A stretch of DNA of 64,000 nt. Origin: Dehalogenimonas alkenigignens. Its GTDB lineage: Bacteria; Chloroflexota; Dehalococcoidia; Dehalococcoidales; Dehalococcoidaceae. The stretch is taken from assembly GCF_001466665.1 (NCBI RefSeq), contig NZ_KQ758903.1, forward strand, positions 1,485,684 to 1,549,683. The letters run 5' to 3'. Each line of letters opens with the position of its first letter. The first letter of the stretch is position 1. The position numbers and the translations under genes were made by a program. Below the pieces are notes generated by a model, which worked only from the letters and a program-made list of their open reading frames with translations, was not told the origin of the DNA and made no database searches. This document shows, one piece after another, positions 16,132-23,938 of the stretch.

Positions 16132-17452
16132 TTCCCACCCCGGTGAAACGCCCAGCGATTGCCCGGGGTGCCGCGGCGCGCGCTTCGTGTACGCCCGGAA
16201 CGCGGATGGCAAACCGGATTATTCCCTCACCGTGCCCTGCCGGTGCGTTGACTCCGCCGCCGACGCCGAGAAAGTCAGGCGGCTGGCTGAGTATTCCCGC
16301 CTTGGAACCCTGCGGTCGCTGACTTTCGATAATCTGCTGCCGGAAGGCCGGCATGGTTCACCGCAAAACCGCGCCGGGTTCAAGTCAGCTTACCACGCGG
16401 CGCTGACTTTTGCTGAATCTCCTGTCGGATTTCTGGTCCTGACCGGACCATCCGGCGCCGGCAAGACCCATCTAGCGGCGGCGATCACCAACCGCCGCAT
16501 CGACGCCGGTCACGCCGTACTCTACCGCTCGGCGCCCGATCTGCTGGACGACCTTAAGGCCGGCTTTGCCTCGAACGCCGATAATCCGTTTCCCGACACT
16601 TTTGAAATGATAAAAAACACACCTCTCCTGGTGATTGACGACCTGGGCGTCCAGTCCGACACCGCCTGGGCGCGCGAGAAAATGGATCAACTGATCACCT
16701 ACCGTTTCAACCATGAACTGCCGACGGTCATCGCGACGGCACTGCCCATGGATAATTTGGACGACCGGCTGAAGAACCGTTTGTCGGATCCGCGCCTGGC
16801 TAAAGTGTTGAACCTGGCGACCGGCGGCGCCGACATGGATTGGCCTCCGGGGCTGGATTTACAGCGCACGATGAACTTTCTGTCTTTCGATCGGGACCGC
16901 CTTAATCTGCCTCCCGAAGATAGGGATAACCTTGCCCGCGCCTACCAGGTAGCCCATGATTTCGCCCGGGCGCCCGAAGGCTGGCTCATCCTTCAGGGCG
17001 TCACCGGCTGCGGAAAGACTCACCTGGCATCGGCAATCGTGAACTTCAGGTACCAGGGAGGGCAAACCGCTCTCTTTGTCGTCGTACCGGAATTCCTTGA
17101 CCATTTACGGTCGGCTTTCAGTCCCGATGCCAAAGTTTCTTACGATGAGCTTTTTGATCGGGTCAAGACGACGCCTTTCCTGGTGCTTGATGACTTCGGC
17201 GAACAGGCGACTACGCCCTGGGCCCAGGAGAAGCTTTATCAGGTGATTTCCTATCGCTACAACGCCCGGCTGCCCACCGTGGTGACGACACGGGCGTCTC
17301 TCGACGAAATCGAACCGGCCATTTCTTCGCGCTTCATCGACCACCAGTTCAGCATGGTCTTCAACATCACCGCGCCCGATTACCGCGGCGACGCTTCCCA
17401 CGCCAAAGCAAGAAGGCCGGCGCCACGGCCATCCCGCCAATTCAAAAAGTAA
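16052..17452 (+). CDS. DnaC/DnaI-like helicase loader with two AAA+ domains
   Basis: A 466-residue protein. An N-terminal zinc-binding stretch has C37, C40, C63 and C65. Two complete ATPase domains follow. Domain 1 has Walker A GPSGAGKTH at 132-140 and Walker B LLVIDDLG at 192-199. Domain 2 has Walker A GVTGCGKTH at 316-324 and Walker B FLVLDDFG at 376-383. The blocks around each align with each other, so this is an internal tandem duplication. Normal DnaC/DnaI proteins are 245-310 residues with one AAA+ domain. It overlaps the DnaD gene by 80 bp. IstB-type transposition helpers are the alternative family, but no transposase is present. Confidence 0.88.
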   Translation: MEHISEILKKTLTNTPKANTGNLSGADSHPGETPSDCPGCRGARFVYARNADGKPDYSLTVPCRCVDSAADAEKVRRLAEYSRLGTLRSLTFDNLLPEGRHGSPQNRAGFKSAYHAALTFAESPVGFLVLTGPSGAGKTHLAAAITNRRIDAGHAVLYRSAPDLLDDLKAGFASNADNPFPDTFEMIKNTPLLVIDDLGVQSDTAWAREKMDQLITYRFNHELPTVIATALPMDNLDDRLKNRLSDPRLAKVLNLATGGADMDWPPGLDLQRTMNFLSFDRDRLNLPPEDRDNLARAYQVAHDFARAPEGWLILQGVTGCGKTHLASAIVNFRYQGGQTALFVVVPEFLDHLRSAFSPDAKVSYDELFDRVKTTPFLVLDDFGEQATTPWAQEKLYQVISYRYNARLPTVVTTRASLDEIEPAISSRFIDHQFSMVFNITAPDYRGDASHAKARRPAPRPSRQFKK

Positions 17453-17561
17453 GGCTCGGGCGGTAAACAGGTGTAGCTGAGGGTAAATTGCCCTTTGCCG
17501 GGAAACTTGCGCCGTCCGCCTTTTATCTCTAAAATGGCACCACTAGGGAGATAAGGCTGAA

Positions 17562-18068
17562 ATGCTCAATCACCCGGTGCTGGTGCTGAACCAGAATTAC
17601 GAGCCCATCCACGTCTGCCAGGTTAGGCGCGCTATCCTCTTATGCTATCAGGGCAAAGCGGAAATGCTGGAAGACGGCCTCGGCCTGCTCCACACCGTCC
17701 GACTCTCCATTCCCATGCCTTCGGTCATCCGGCTGCAGCATCACGTGAGACGTCCGCGCCCCCGGCACAAACTCACGCGGTGGGAAATTTTCCACCGCGA
17801 TGATTTTTCCTGCCAGTACTGCGGTAAAAAAGCCCAGCCTCTGACCATCGACCACGTCATCCCCCGTTTCCAGGGCGGGCGCCACTCGTGGGAAAATTTG
17901 GTAGCCGCCTGCGTGCCATGCAACCGCCACAAGGCTGGTCGAACCCCTGAGCAGGCAAACATGAAACTGCTTAAAAAACCCGGTATGCCGGAAGGCAGGC
18001 CGCTGGTTGTCGTCTCACACCGGTACCAGGAGCGGATGCACATTTGGCAGAAGTACCTGCCGGCTTAA
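17562..18068 (+). CDS. HNH endonuclease family protein
   Basis: A 168-residue soluble protein with an HNH nuclease domain at about residues 85-130: FSCQYCGKK, then LTIDHVIPRFQGGRHSWENLVAAC and CNRHKAGR. Cysteine pairs frame a structural zinc. The N-terminus (MLNHPVLVLNQNYEPIHVC) is the conserved start of this housekeeping-type HNH family found across many phyla. A TAAAAT box lies about 36 bp upstream, with a ribosome site just before the ATG. Biological role is unknown. Confidence 0.88.
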   Translation: MLNHPVLVLNQNYEPIHVCQVRRAILLCYQGKAEMLEDGLGLLHTVRLSIPMPSVIRLQHHVRRPRPRHKLTRWEIFHRDDFSCQYCGKKAQPLTIDHVIPRFQGGRHSWENLVAACVPCNRHKAGRTPEQANMKLLKKPGMPEGRPLVVVSHRYQERMHIWQKYLPA

Positions 18069-18116
18069 CTCTAAACCATATGATATAAAGAAGGACGCCG
18101 CGGCGTCCTTCAACGA

Positions 18117-18962
18117 TTATCTGCGCCTTTTTCTCCGTCTGCGATGGGCTACTCCGGCCGCTTCCGCCTTTATTCCATCGGCCGGCGTCTGGTCATCGGC
18201 TTCGGTGATCGGCGCCACTGAAATCCTATCCGCCGGTTCCGGAGAAACAGGCCTGATAGATTGAAGCGCGGGTTCGACCGCTGCCGCTGCAGCGCAACAA
18301 CGGGCGCGCTCTTCGTTTAGTTCCTTGTAGACTTCATATTCATGACCCAGGCAGCAGAGCAGCCGGCCGCAGACGCCGGAGATCTTGACCGGATTCAGCG
18401 GCAGGTTCTGTTCTTTGGCCATTTTAATTGATACCGGGGCAAAATCAGTCAAGAAACTGGCGCAGCACAACTCACGGCCGCAACGACCGTAACCTCCGAG
18501 CAGCTTTGTTTCGTCCCGCGGACCGACCTGGCGCAATTCGACTCGAACGTGGAGTTTTCGGCCGAGTTCGCGGACCAATTCCCTAAAATCAACACGGCCT
18601 TCCGAGCTGAAGAATACTGTCAGGTGACTCTCATCGAGATTGTATTCCGCCGCCAGGCATTTCATCGGCAAACCGAGCTTCGCTACCAACTCCTCGCAAT
18701 CAGCAAGCGTCTGAGACTCGGCGAAACACGTCTTGTGACGGCGTTCAATATCTTCAGCAGTAGCTAACCTTATCACCGGTTTTAAAGGCGACTCGAGTTG
18801 ATCGTCGGCCATTTCCCGGACCGGATTTACCACCCGCCCTATTTCCGGACCATGGGCGGTTTCGACAACCACATTAACCCCTGCTTGAAGGTCAAAATCC
18901 CCCGGGTCGAATTGATACAGCTTACCCGCCCGTTTTAAACGAATATCTACGACATTAGCCAA
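18117..18962 (-). CDS. PSP1-domain protein, RicT (YaaT)-like
   Basis: A 281-residue protein with the PSP1 domain. Its cysteine-rich segment GRCGRELCCASF and GVCGRLLCCLGHEYEVY is the hallmark of RicT. In Bacillus RicT works with RicA and RicF, binds iron-sulfur clusters and affects RNA processing and development; here only the domain similarity is claimed. The C-terminus is a basic tail (RRRRKRRR). The start is TTG at 18962, overlapping the end of holB by 8 bp. holB next to the PSP1 gene is also the order in Bacillus. Confidence 0.85.
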   Translation of the reverse strand: MANVVDIRLKRAGKLYQFDPGDFDLQAGVNVVVETAHGPEIGRVVNPVREMADDQLESPLKPVIRLATAEDIERRHKTCFAESQTLADCEELVAKLGLPMKCLAAEYNLDESHLTVFFSSEGRVDFRELVRELGRKLHVRVELRQVGPRDETKLLGGYGRCGRELCCASFLTDFAPVSIKMAKEQNLPLNPVKISGVCGRLLCCLGHEYEVYKELNEERARCCAAAAAVEPALQSIRPVSPEPADRISVAPITEADDQTPADGIKAEAAGVAHRRRRKRRR

Positions 18963-19989
18963 TTCTATTGGTACTCCCTTTTATCACCGGCAAGTTCAGC
19001 ATCAACACCTCAAGGGCAAGGCGGGGCGAGGCGTTTTGTTCCAGATGGCGCCGCGTGGCATTCAAGGACCCGATCAGACGCTGCGCCTCCGCGGCGGTGA
19101 TCCGGCTTGCCAGTTCCGCAGTAATTATCTCATAATCAGTATTAATAACTTCTTCTTTTATGTCAAGTTTTACCAGCAGGATATCCCGGCAGAAGCTGAG
19201 CCATTGATCCAGGAGACGATATATTTCGGTACGAGTCTTACCGAAACGCTGGGACAGTTTATCTGCCAGTTCGAACCGGAAGTCGAATCCCGAGCCGAGA
19301 GCATCGGTAAGCTTCAGAAGATTGTCGCGCCTTTCCAATTGCAGTCCTTCGTCTCGGGCGGCGGTAATGGCCCAGCCTGCCCTGCCCTGGCTGAGGCGCG
19401 CCAGTAAATCGGCGCGTTCCGCCGGAAACCCCAGGCCATGCTCAAGAAACCGGACTATTTCCCGGCGCGGCGCCGCCGCCAGCCTGAGCTTCATACAACG
19501 TGACCGAATCGTCTCAGGCAGTTGATTCTCTCTGACAGTCGTCAGGATGAAAACCACCCCGGGCGGCGGTTCTTCCAGCGTTTTTAACAACGCATTAGCA
19601 GCCCCGGTGGACAAACGTTCGGCTTCATCAATAATAATCACCCGAAATTTGCCTTCAAAAGGCGGCAGTGAAACGGCATGATTTATCTCTCGAACCTGTT
19701 CGATGGATAATTCTACCCTGTTTTTACCGTCCTCGTCTGCGGCTTGAACACTGATCAACCGGACATCGGCGTGAATACCGGCGGTTATACGGCGGCAAGA
19801 TTCGCAACCGCCGCACGGGGAGTTGTCCCCAGTGCAGTTAAGGGCTTGGGCCAGTTTCAAAGCCAGCGCAGTCTTGCCGGAATGCTCGGGAGCGGTAAGC
19901 AGATAAGCGTGGCACAGTACCCCTTTTTCGAGGCTTTTCGCCAAAAAGGCGGCTACATTCTTTTGCCCGATTATCTGCCAATCAGCCAT
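18955..19989 (-). CDS. holB: DNA polymerase III delta' subunit
   Basis: A 344-residue clamp-loader subunit. It begins with WQIIGQKNVAAFLAKSL. It carries a degenerate P-loop (APEHSGKTALA), four zinc cysteines in NCTGDNSPCGGCESCRR, and the IIDEAERLSTGAANALLKTLEEPP block typical of delta' and DnaX. The ATG at 19989 directly follows the lysA stop; a TTG at 19998 is the alternative. It is co-transcribed with lysA and the ricT-like gene. Confidence 0.9.
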   Translation of the reverse strand: MADWQIIGQKNVAAFLAKSLEKGVLCHAYLLTAPEHSGKTALALKLAQALNCTGDNSPCGGCESCRRITAGIHADVRLISVQAADEDGKNRVELSIEQVREINHAVSLPPFEGKFRVIIIDEAERLSTGAANALLKTLEEPPPGVVFILTTVRENQLPETIRSRCMKLRLAAAPRREIVRFLEHGLGFPAERADLLARLSQGRAGWAITAARDEGLQLERRDNLLKLTDALGSGFDFRFELADKLSQRFGKTRTEIYRLLDQWLSFCRDILLVKLDIKEEVINTDYEIITAELASRITAAEAQRLIGSLNATRRHLEQNASPRLALEVLMLNLPVIKGSTNRIG

Positions 19990-19990
19990 T

Positions 19991-21298
19991 TCAGCCAAGA
20001 TCGGTCCGCAGCAGGTCTTCGATCGACTCGCGCCGCCGGATTAACCGGTGTTGCCCTTCCTTGACCATGACCACTGCCGGGCGAAAAAAGGCGTTATAAT
20101 TCGATGCCATGGGGATACAATATGCCCCGCAGACCGGCATGACCAGGGTATCTCCAGGGTCTGCTGCCGGCAGCTTTACGTCAGCGGCCAGGATATCGCC
20201 GGATTCGCAGAACCGACCGGCTACAGTATAAAGCTGGTTCGCTCTTTCCGTCATGCGATTAGCAAGGTACGGCTCGTAACAGGCGCCGTAAAGCGCCGGC
20301 CTGATATTGTCAGCCATGCCGCCATCGACGCACAAATAGCGCCTGATGCCTGGGATATCCTTGATGACGCCCACTGAATAAAGCGCCACCGCGGCCCGGG
20401 CAACGGTCGCCCGCCCCGGTTCCACCGTGAGCGACAGCGATGTTAAATCCAGGCGGCGGCATTCCTCTTTGAAAAAAGAGACGATAGCCTCCGCGTATTC
20501 ACCCACTGAAGGGGGCGCTTGACCGGAAAGATACTGGACGGCAAAACCGCCGCCGGCATCCAGCTCATCAACAATGAGACCCCACCGCCCCCTGACCCCG
20601 GCAATAAATCCGAGGGCGGTGTGCATAGCGTCCAGGAAAGGTTGGATTTCAAATATCTGCGAACCGATATGATAATGAAAACCGACCAACTTCAAAGAGT
20701 TAGAGCTTAAAATCCGCCCAACTGCCGAATCGGCGTCTTCCAGCCCGAAACCAAATTTGGAGTCAATATTACCGGTCGTGATTTTGGCATGAGTATGCGG
20801 GTCAATGCCCGGCTTGATACGCAACATGACATCAGCCCGGCAGCTGCGGGCGCCGGCAATGCCATCCAACCGTGCCAGCTCCCAGGCGTTATCAATGACG
20901 ATACGCCCGACCCCGGCTGCCAAGGCAAGTTCAAGTTCGGCATCGGACTTATTATTTCCGTGGAAATAGATGTTTTTCATCGGGAAGCCAGCCGATCGGG
21001 CAATCTCCAGTTCGCCGCCGGAAACAACATCAAGCCCCAGGCCTTCCTCGGCGATGATTTTAGCTACCGCCCGGTTAAGACAGGCTTTGCCGGCATAAAC
21101 GACTCGAGATGAAGATAACCGCCCGGTAAACTCCCGCTTAAACTCACGAGCGCGAGCCCGGATGTCCTCTTCGGCGAAGACGTAGAGCGGCGTGCCGTAT
21201 GTTTCAGCCAAGTCCATGGAGTCGCAGCCGCCGATCACCAGGTGCCCGTGATCGTTGATTGCCGAACCTAAAGGAAAAAATGGGGGTGTTTCTTTCAT
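19991..21298 (-). CDS. lysA: Diaminopimelate decarboxylase
   Basis: A 435-residue PLP enzyme making lysine from meso-diaminopimelate. The PLP lysine is in YAGKACLNRAV. HYHIGSQI and the C-terminal EPGRATVARAAVALY and CESGDILAAD (catalytic Cys) blocks are present. Upstream in-frame ATGs exist, but a complete promoter ends 7 nt before the ATG at 21298, so translation most likely starts there on a leaderless mRNA. In an organism without murein, the enzyme serves lysine synthesis only. Confidence 0.94.
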   Translation of the reverse strand: MKETPPFFPLGSAINDHGHLVIGGCDSMDLAETYGTPLYVFAEEDIRARAREFKREFTGRLSSSRVVYAGKACLNRAVAKIIAEEGLGLDVVSGGELEIARSAGFPMKNIYFHGNNKSDAELELALAAGVGRIVIDNAWELARLDGIAGARSCRADVMLRIKPGIDPHTHAKITTGNIDSKFGFGLEDADSAVGRILSSNSLKLVGFHYHIGSQIFEIQPFLDAMHTALGFIAGVRGRWGLIVDELDAGGGFAVQYLSGQAPPSVGEYAEAIVSFFKEECRRLDLTSLSLTVEPGRATVARAAVALYSVGVIKDIPGIRRYLCVDGGMADNIRPALYGACYEPYLANRMTERANQLYTVAGRFCESGDILAADVKLPAADPGDTLVMPVCGAYCIPMASNYNAFFRPAVVMVKEGQHRLIRRRESIEDLLRTDLG

Positions 21299-21305
21299 AG
21301 CGCCC

Positions 21306-21334
21306 ATAATATCAATCCAGCGTTCCGGGGTCAA
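21306..21334 (-). promoter_or_regulatory. Promoter of lysA-holB-ricT, leaderless
   Basis: Minus strand: TTGACC, exactly 17 bp, then TATTAT, ending 7 nt before the ATG at 21298. Both boxes are near consensus and there is no room for a ribosome-binding site. Confidence 0.75.
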
Positions 21335-21418
21335 AGAGAAAAACCAGCCCTTACGGCAGCGGTGGTGACGCGGCCGGCCGGCTCTGATACAATGCAGGAA
21401 GGTTATTAAGGAGAAAGA

Positions 21419-22042
21419 ATGTCATTGAAGGTACCGCAGGATAGAAACTCCAACGAAATCCGCATCTTCACCGGCTGTAACGAAGAAGACACTTGTCCAA
21501 AAGTCCGGCGGGAACGGCTGGCCGAAACTGAAGAAATGATTTTGACCATACTGATCGAAATTCCCAAGGGAAGCCGCAATAAATACGAGTACGACAAAGA
21601 GCGCAAGATAATCAAATTCGACCGCATGTTGTTTTCTGCGGTGCATTATCCGTCGGACTACGGCTTCATCATCGATACCCTAGCCGAAGACACCGATCCC
21701 CTGGATGCTCTGGTGCTGGTATCCGAACCAACCTTTCCCGGCTGCTTGATCGAAGCCAAACCGGTGGGTTTGTTCCGCATGCGGGACGAAAAAGGACCCG
21801 ATGAAAAAATCCTGTGCGTCCCCATGGGGGATCCCCACTGGAACTTCATCCAGGAACTTTCAGACGTCCCGCCTCACCTGTTGAAGGAGATCGAGCACTT
21901 TTTCATCATCTACAAGGAACTGGAGAAAAAGAAGACCGGCGTCGAGGGCTGGGAAGATCGGGAATCAGCCATCAAGGCGGTACATGCCTCGCGCAAGCGT
22001 TACCAGGACAACCTGAAGCAGCTCGGCGCCAGCCGGATTTAG
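21419..22042 (+). CDS. ppa: Inorganic pyrophosphatase, family I, with N-terminal extension
   Basis: A 207-residue soluble enzyme hydrolysing pyrophosphate. The catalytic core starts at about residue 42 with IEIPKGSRNKYEYD and includes VHYPSDYGFI, EDTDPLDALVL and DEKGPDEKILCVP (Mg-binding aspartates). The first ~40 residues are an extension not found in the standard ~170-residue enzyme. The upstream ATG has a strong AGGAG at proper spacing, so the extension is probably translated. The 3' end overlaps the convergent glycosyltransferase by 4 bp. Confidence 0.93.
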   Translation: MSLKVPQDRNSNEIRIFTGCNEEDTCPKVRRERLAETEEMILTILIEIPKGSRNKYEYDKERKIIKFDRMLFSAVHYPSDYGFIIDTLAEDTDPLDALVLVSEPTFPGCLIEAKPVGLFRMRDEKGPDEKILCVPMGDPHWNFIQELSDVPPHLLKEIEHFFIIYKELEKKKTGVEGWEDRESAIKAVHASRKRYQDNLKQLGASRI

Positions 22043-22629
22043 CCTTCGAAGCGGCCGATCAGCTCCGCGTATCGCTTTTCGAGTGACGCTGCCGCTACTT
22101 CAATCTCTTTTTCTGAACCAGCCCAATCAAGCCGCAGCATCCGGTTGGACGGTACCCCGAGTTCCTTCAGGCGAGCGGACACGGGTTCGGAAGAAAAGGT
22201 GACTATCTCGAACATCTTTAGCGCGTGCTCCGCCGACCATTTGACCATTCCCCGGCTGGCTTCAATCAGGACATCCGGGCCGGGTGCGGTTAACACCATG
22301 CGTTTGAAACGTAAAAATCTGCGATACACCGCAGCCAGGATTCCGAACCGCGTCAGATAATGAGCGTGAATAATATCCGATTTTACGGGATATATTATTG
22401 GTACGGCAGCAATAAAAGCCAGATATACCCATGGATAGCGGGTGCTTAGTGGCAACCGGTGAGCGGTAATCTTTAAGCTGCTGTTTATCAGGCGGTCTGA
22501 CCCTGCCCTCCGGTACACCAGATGAACATTCCAGCCGAGATCGGCCAAACGCTCGAGCAGTTTCAAGTCCGGCGCCGAGGGCTGATCTATCAGGTGAATT
22601 ACCGTTCGATTGGCCGTTTTTTTCAACAC
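22039..22629 (-). CDS. Glycosyltransferase GT4-type, N-terminal domain only
   Basis: A 196-residue protein matching only the acceptor-binding N-terminal half of GT-B glycosyltransferases: LLERLADLGWNVHLVYRR, then DIIHAHYLTRFGILA and a later SSEPVSARLKELGVPSNRM. The nucleotide-sugar-binding C-terminal domain (E-x7-E motif) is absent; the protein ends in a charged helix. It is either a truncated gene or a subunit acting with another protein. The start is a GTG with a TATATT box 5 nt upstream. It is divergent from the sugar nucleotidyltransferase genes, suggesting surface-glycan work. Confidence 0.7.
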   Translation of the reverse strand: MLKKTANRTVIHLIDQPSAPDLKLLERLADLGWNVHLVYRRAGSDRLINSSLKITAHRLPLSTRYPWVYLAFIAAVPIIYPVKSDIIHAHYLTRFGILAAVYRRFLRFKRMVLTAPGPDVLIEASRGMVKWSAEHALKMFEIVTFSSEPVSARLKELGVPSNRMLRLDWAGSEKEIEVAAASLEKRYAELIGRFEG

Positions 22630-22634
22630 GAGTC

Positions 22635-22663
22635 AATATAACCGAAATTCCTCCCCGCGTAAA
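22635..22663 (-). promoter_or_regulatory. Promoter of the glycosyltransferase, leaderless
   Basis: Minus strand: TTTACG, 17-bp spacer, TATATT, then 5 nt to the GTG at 22629. It is back to back with the nucleotidyltransferase promoter. Confidence 0.6.
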
Positions 22664-22671
22664 CTTGGCCG

Positions 22672-22700
22672 TTGACACTCAAAATCGCCGGCCTTAGAAT
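22672..22700 (+). promoter_or_regulatory. Promoter of the sugar nucleotidyltransferase-glmS operon, leaderless
   Basis: Perfect TTGACA, 17-bp spacer, TAGAAT. The expected transcription start falls on the ATGs at 22705/22708. This is one of the strongest promoters in the window. Confidence 0.8.
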
Positions 22701-22707
22701 GCCGATG

Positions 22708-23922
22708 ATGGGTAATACCTCTACGGTAGTGATTATGGCCGCCGGAGAAGGCGCGAGAATGCGCCCGCTTACCGGGACTCGCCCCAAGGTGATGCTGCCG
22801 GTGGCTGGAAAGCCGATCCTGGAACATTTGCTTACCGAATGCGCGGCCGCCGGCGCCGGCGATTTCATCCTGGTTGTCGGTTATCACGATGAAGCGGTCA
22901 GAAACTATTTTACCGATGGCAGCAAGTGGGGAGTAAATATCAGATATGTCATTCAGCGGCAGCCAGCTGGTACCGCTGACGCCTTGCGCCAGTCAAGTCA
23001 TCTCCTGGGTACCGCCTTTGTTTTACTGAACGGCGACATCATGCTGAAATCAGTCGACATTGTCCCGCTGATTTCAGCGGAAACCAATCTGATTTCTATC
23101 GTTGAACTTCCAAATGTCGAGGGTAAGGGAGTGATCGAGACTCGGGGCGGGCAAGTCGTCCGGCTGTACGAGAAATGTACCAACCCGCCAACCCGACTGG
23201 CTAACGCCGGGGTATATCATTTTACGGGGGATATCCTGAAATTCGTACAGCAGACTCCGATATCGCCACGAGGCGAGTATGAAATAACCGATACGGTTCA
23301 GGCGCTTATCGACGCCGGAATTCCAGTCGGTTACCGGTTGGTCAGCACCTGGTCAGAACTGAGTTACCCGTGGGATTTGCTTCAGGCTAACGAATCGGCG
23401 CTGGCGAATTGCCCGCCGTCCGTCGAGGGCATGATCGAGCCTGGCGCCACCATTACCGGCTCTGTCGCCATCGGCGATGGAAGCTTGATCAAAGCCGGGT
23501 CTTACATCACAGGGCCGGTGAAAATTGGCAGAAATTGCGTTATCGGGCCAAACTGCCATATCCGCCCGGCAACGGATATCGGGGATGATTGTCATATCGG
23601 CTCCGGTGTAGAAATCAAGAATTCGATCATCATGACAGGCACCAGGATTCCTCACCTCTCTTATGTGGGTGACAGTATAATCGGGCAAAATTGCAACCTG
23701 GGGGCCGGAACTCAAATAGCCAACCTGCGGCTGGATAAAAAAACGATCGCGGTAAACGGAATCAACACCGGCAGGCAAAAACTGGGCGGTATCTTCGGAG
23801 ACGGCGTCGTCACCGGTATCAATGCCTCGATCAATCCCGGGACCATGGTGGGGCACCGGGCGCGGATTGGACCGGGGGCGGCTGCCAAGGGCGTCCTTGC
23901 GCCCGGCGCGACGGTTTATTGA
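22708..23922 (+). CDS. Bifunctional sugar-1-phosphate nucleotidyltransferase/acyltransferase (GlmU-like) 1
   Basis: A 404-residue cytosolic enzyme. The N-terminal nucleotidyltransferase domain has MAAGEGARMRPLTGTRPKVMLPVAGKP (dissected: GxGxRxxPLT and Lys). The C-terminal half is a left-handed beta-helix of hexapeptide repeats such as IGDGSLIKAG and IGPNCHIRPA. This architecture matches archaeal-type GlmU/Sta-like enzymes that make UDP-GlcNAc or dTDP-sugars. Several ATGs overlap the promoter; 22708 is preferred because transcription should begin there. It is followed by a paralogue and glmS. Confidence 0.88.
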   Translation: MGNTSTVVIMAAGEGARMRPLTGTRPKVMLPVAGKPILEHLLTECAAAGAGDFILVVGYHDEAVRNYFTDGSKWGVNIRYVIQRQPAGTADALRQSSHLLGTAFVLLNGDIMLKSVDIVPLISAETNLISIVELPNVEGKGVIETRGGQVVRLYEKCTNPPTRLANAGVYHFTGDILKFVQQTPISPRGEYEITDTVQALIDAGIPVGYRLVSTWSELSYPWDLLQANESALANCPPSVEGMIEPGATITGSVAIGDGSLIKAGSYITGPVKIGRNCVIGPNCHIRPATDIGDDCHIGSGVEIKNSIIMTGTRIPHLSYVGDSIIGQNCNLGAGTQIANLRLDKKTIAVNGINTGRQKLGGIFGDGVVTGINASINPGTMVGHRARIGPGAAAKGVLAPGATVY

Positions 23923-23938
23923 TGTCTGGAGTAAATTG

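Noticed and set aside
16052-17452. IstB transposition helper
   Set aside because: The family is related, but no IstA-type transposase or inverted repeats are nearby and the gene is linked to dnaB and a DnaD-domain gene.
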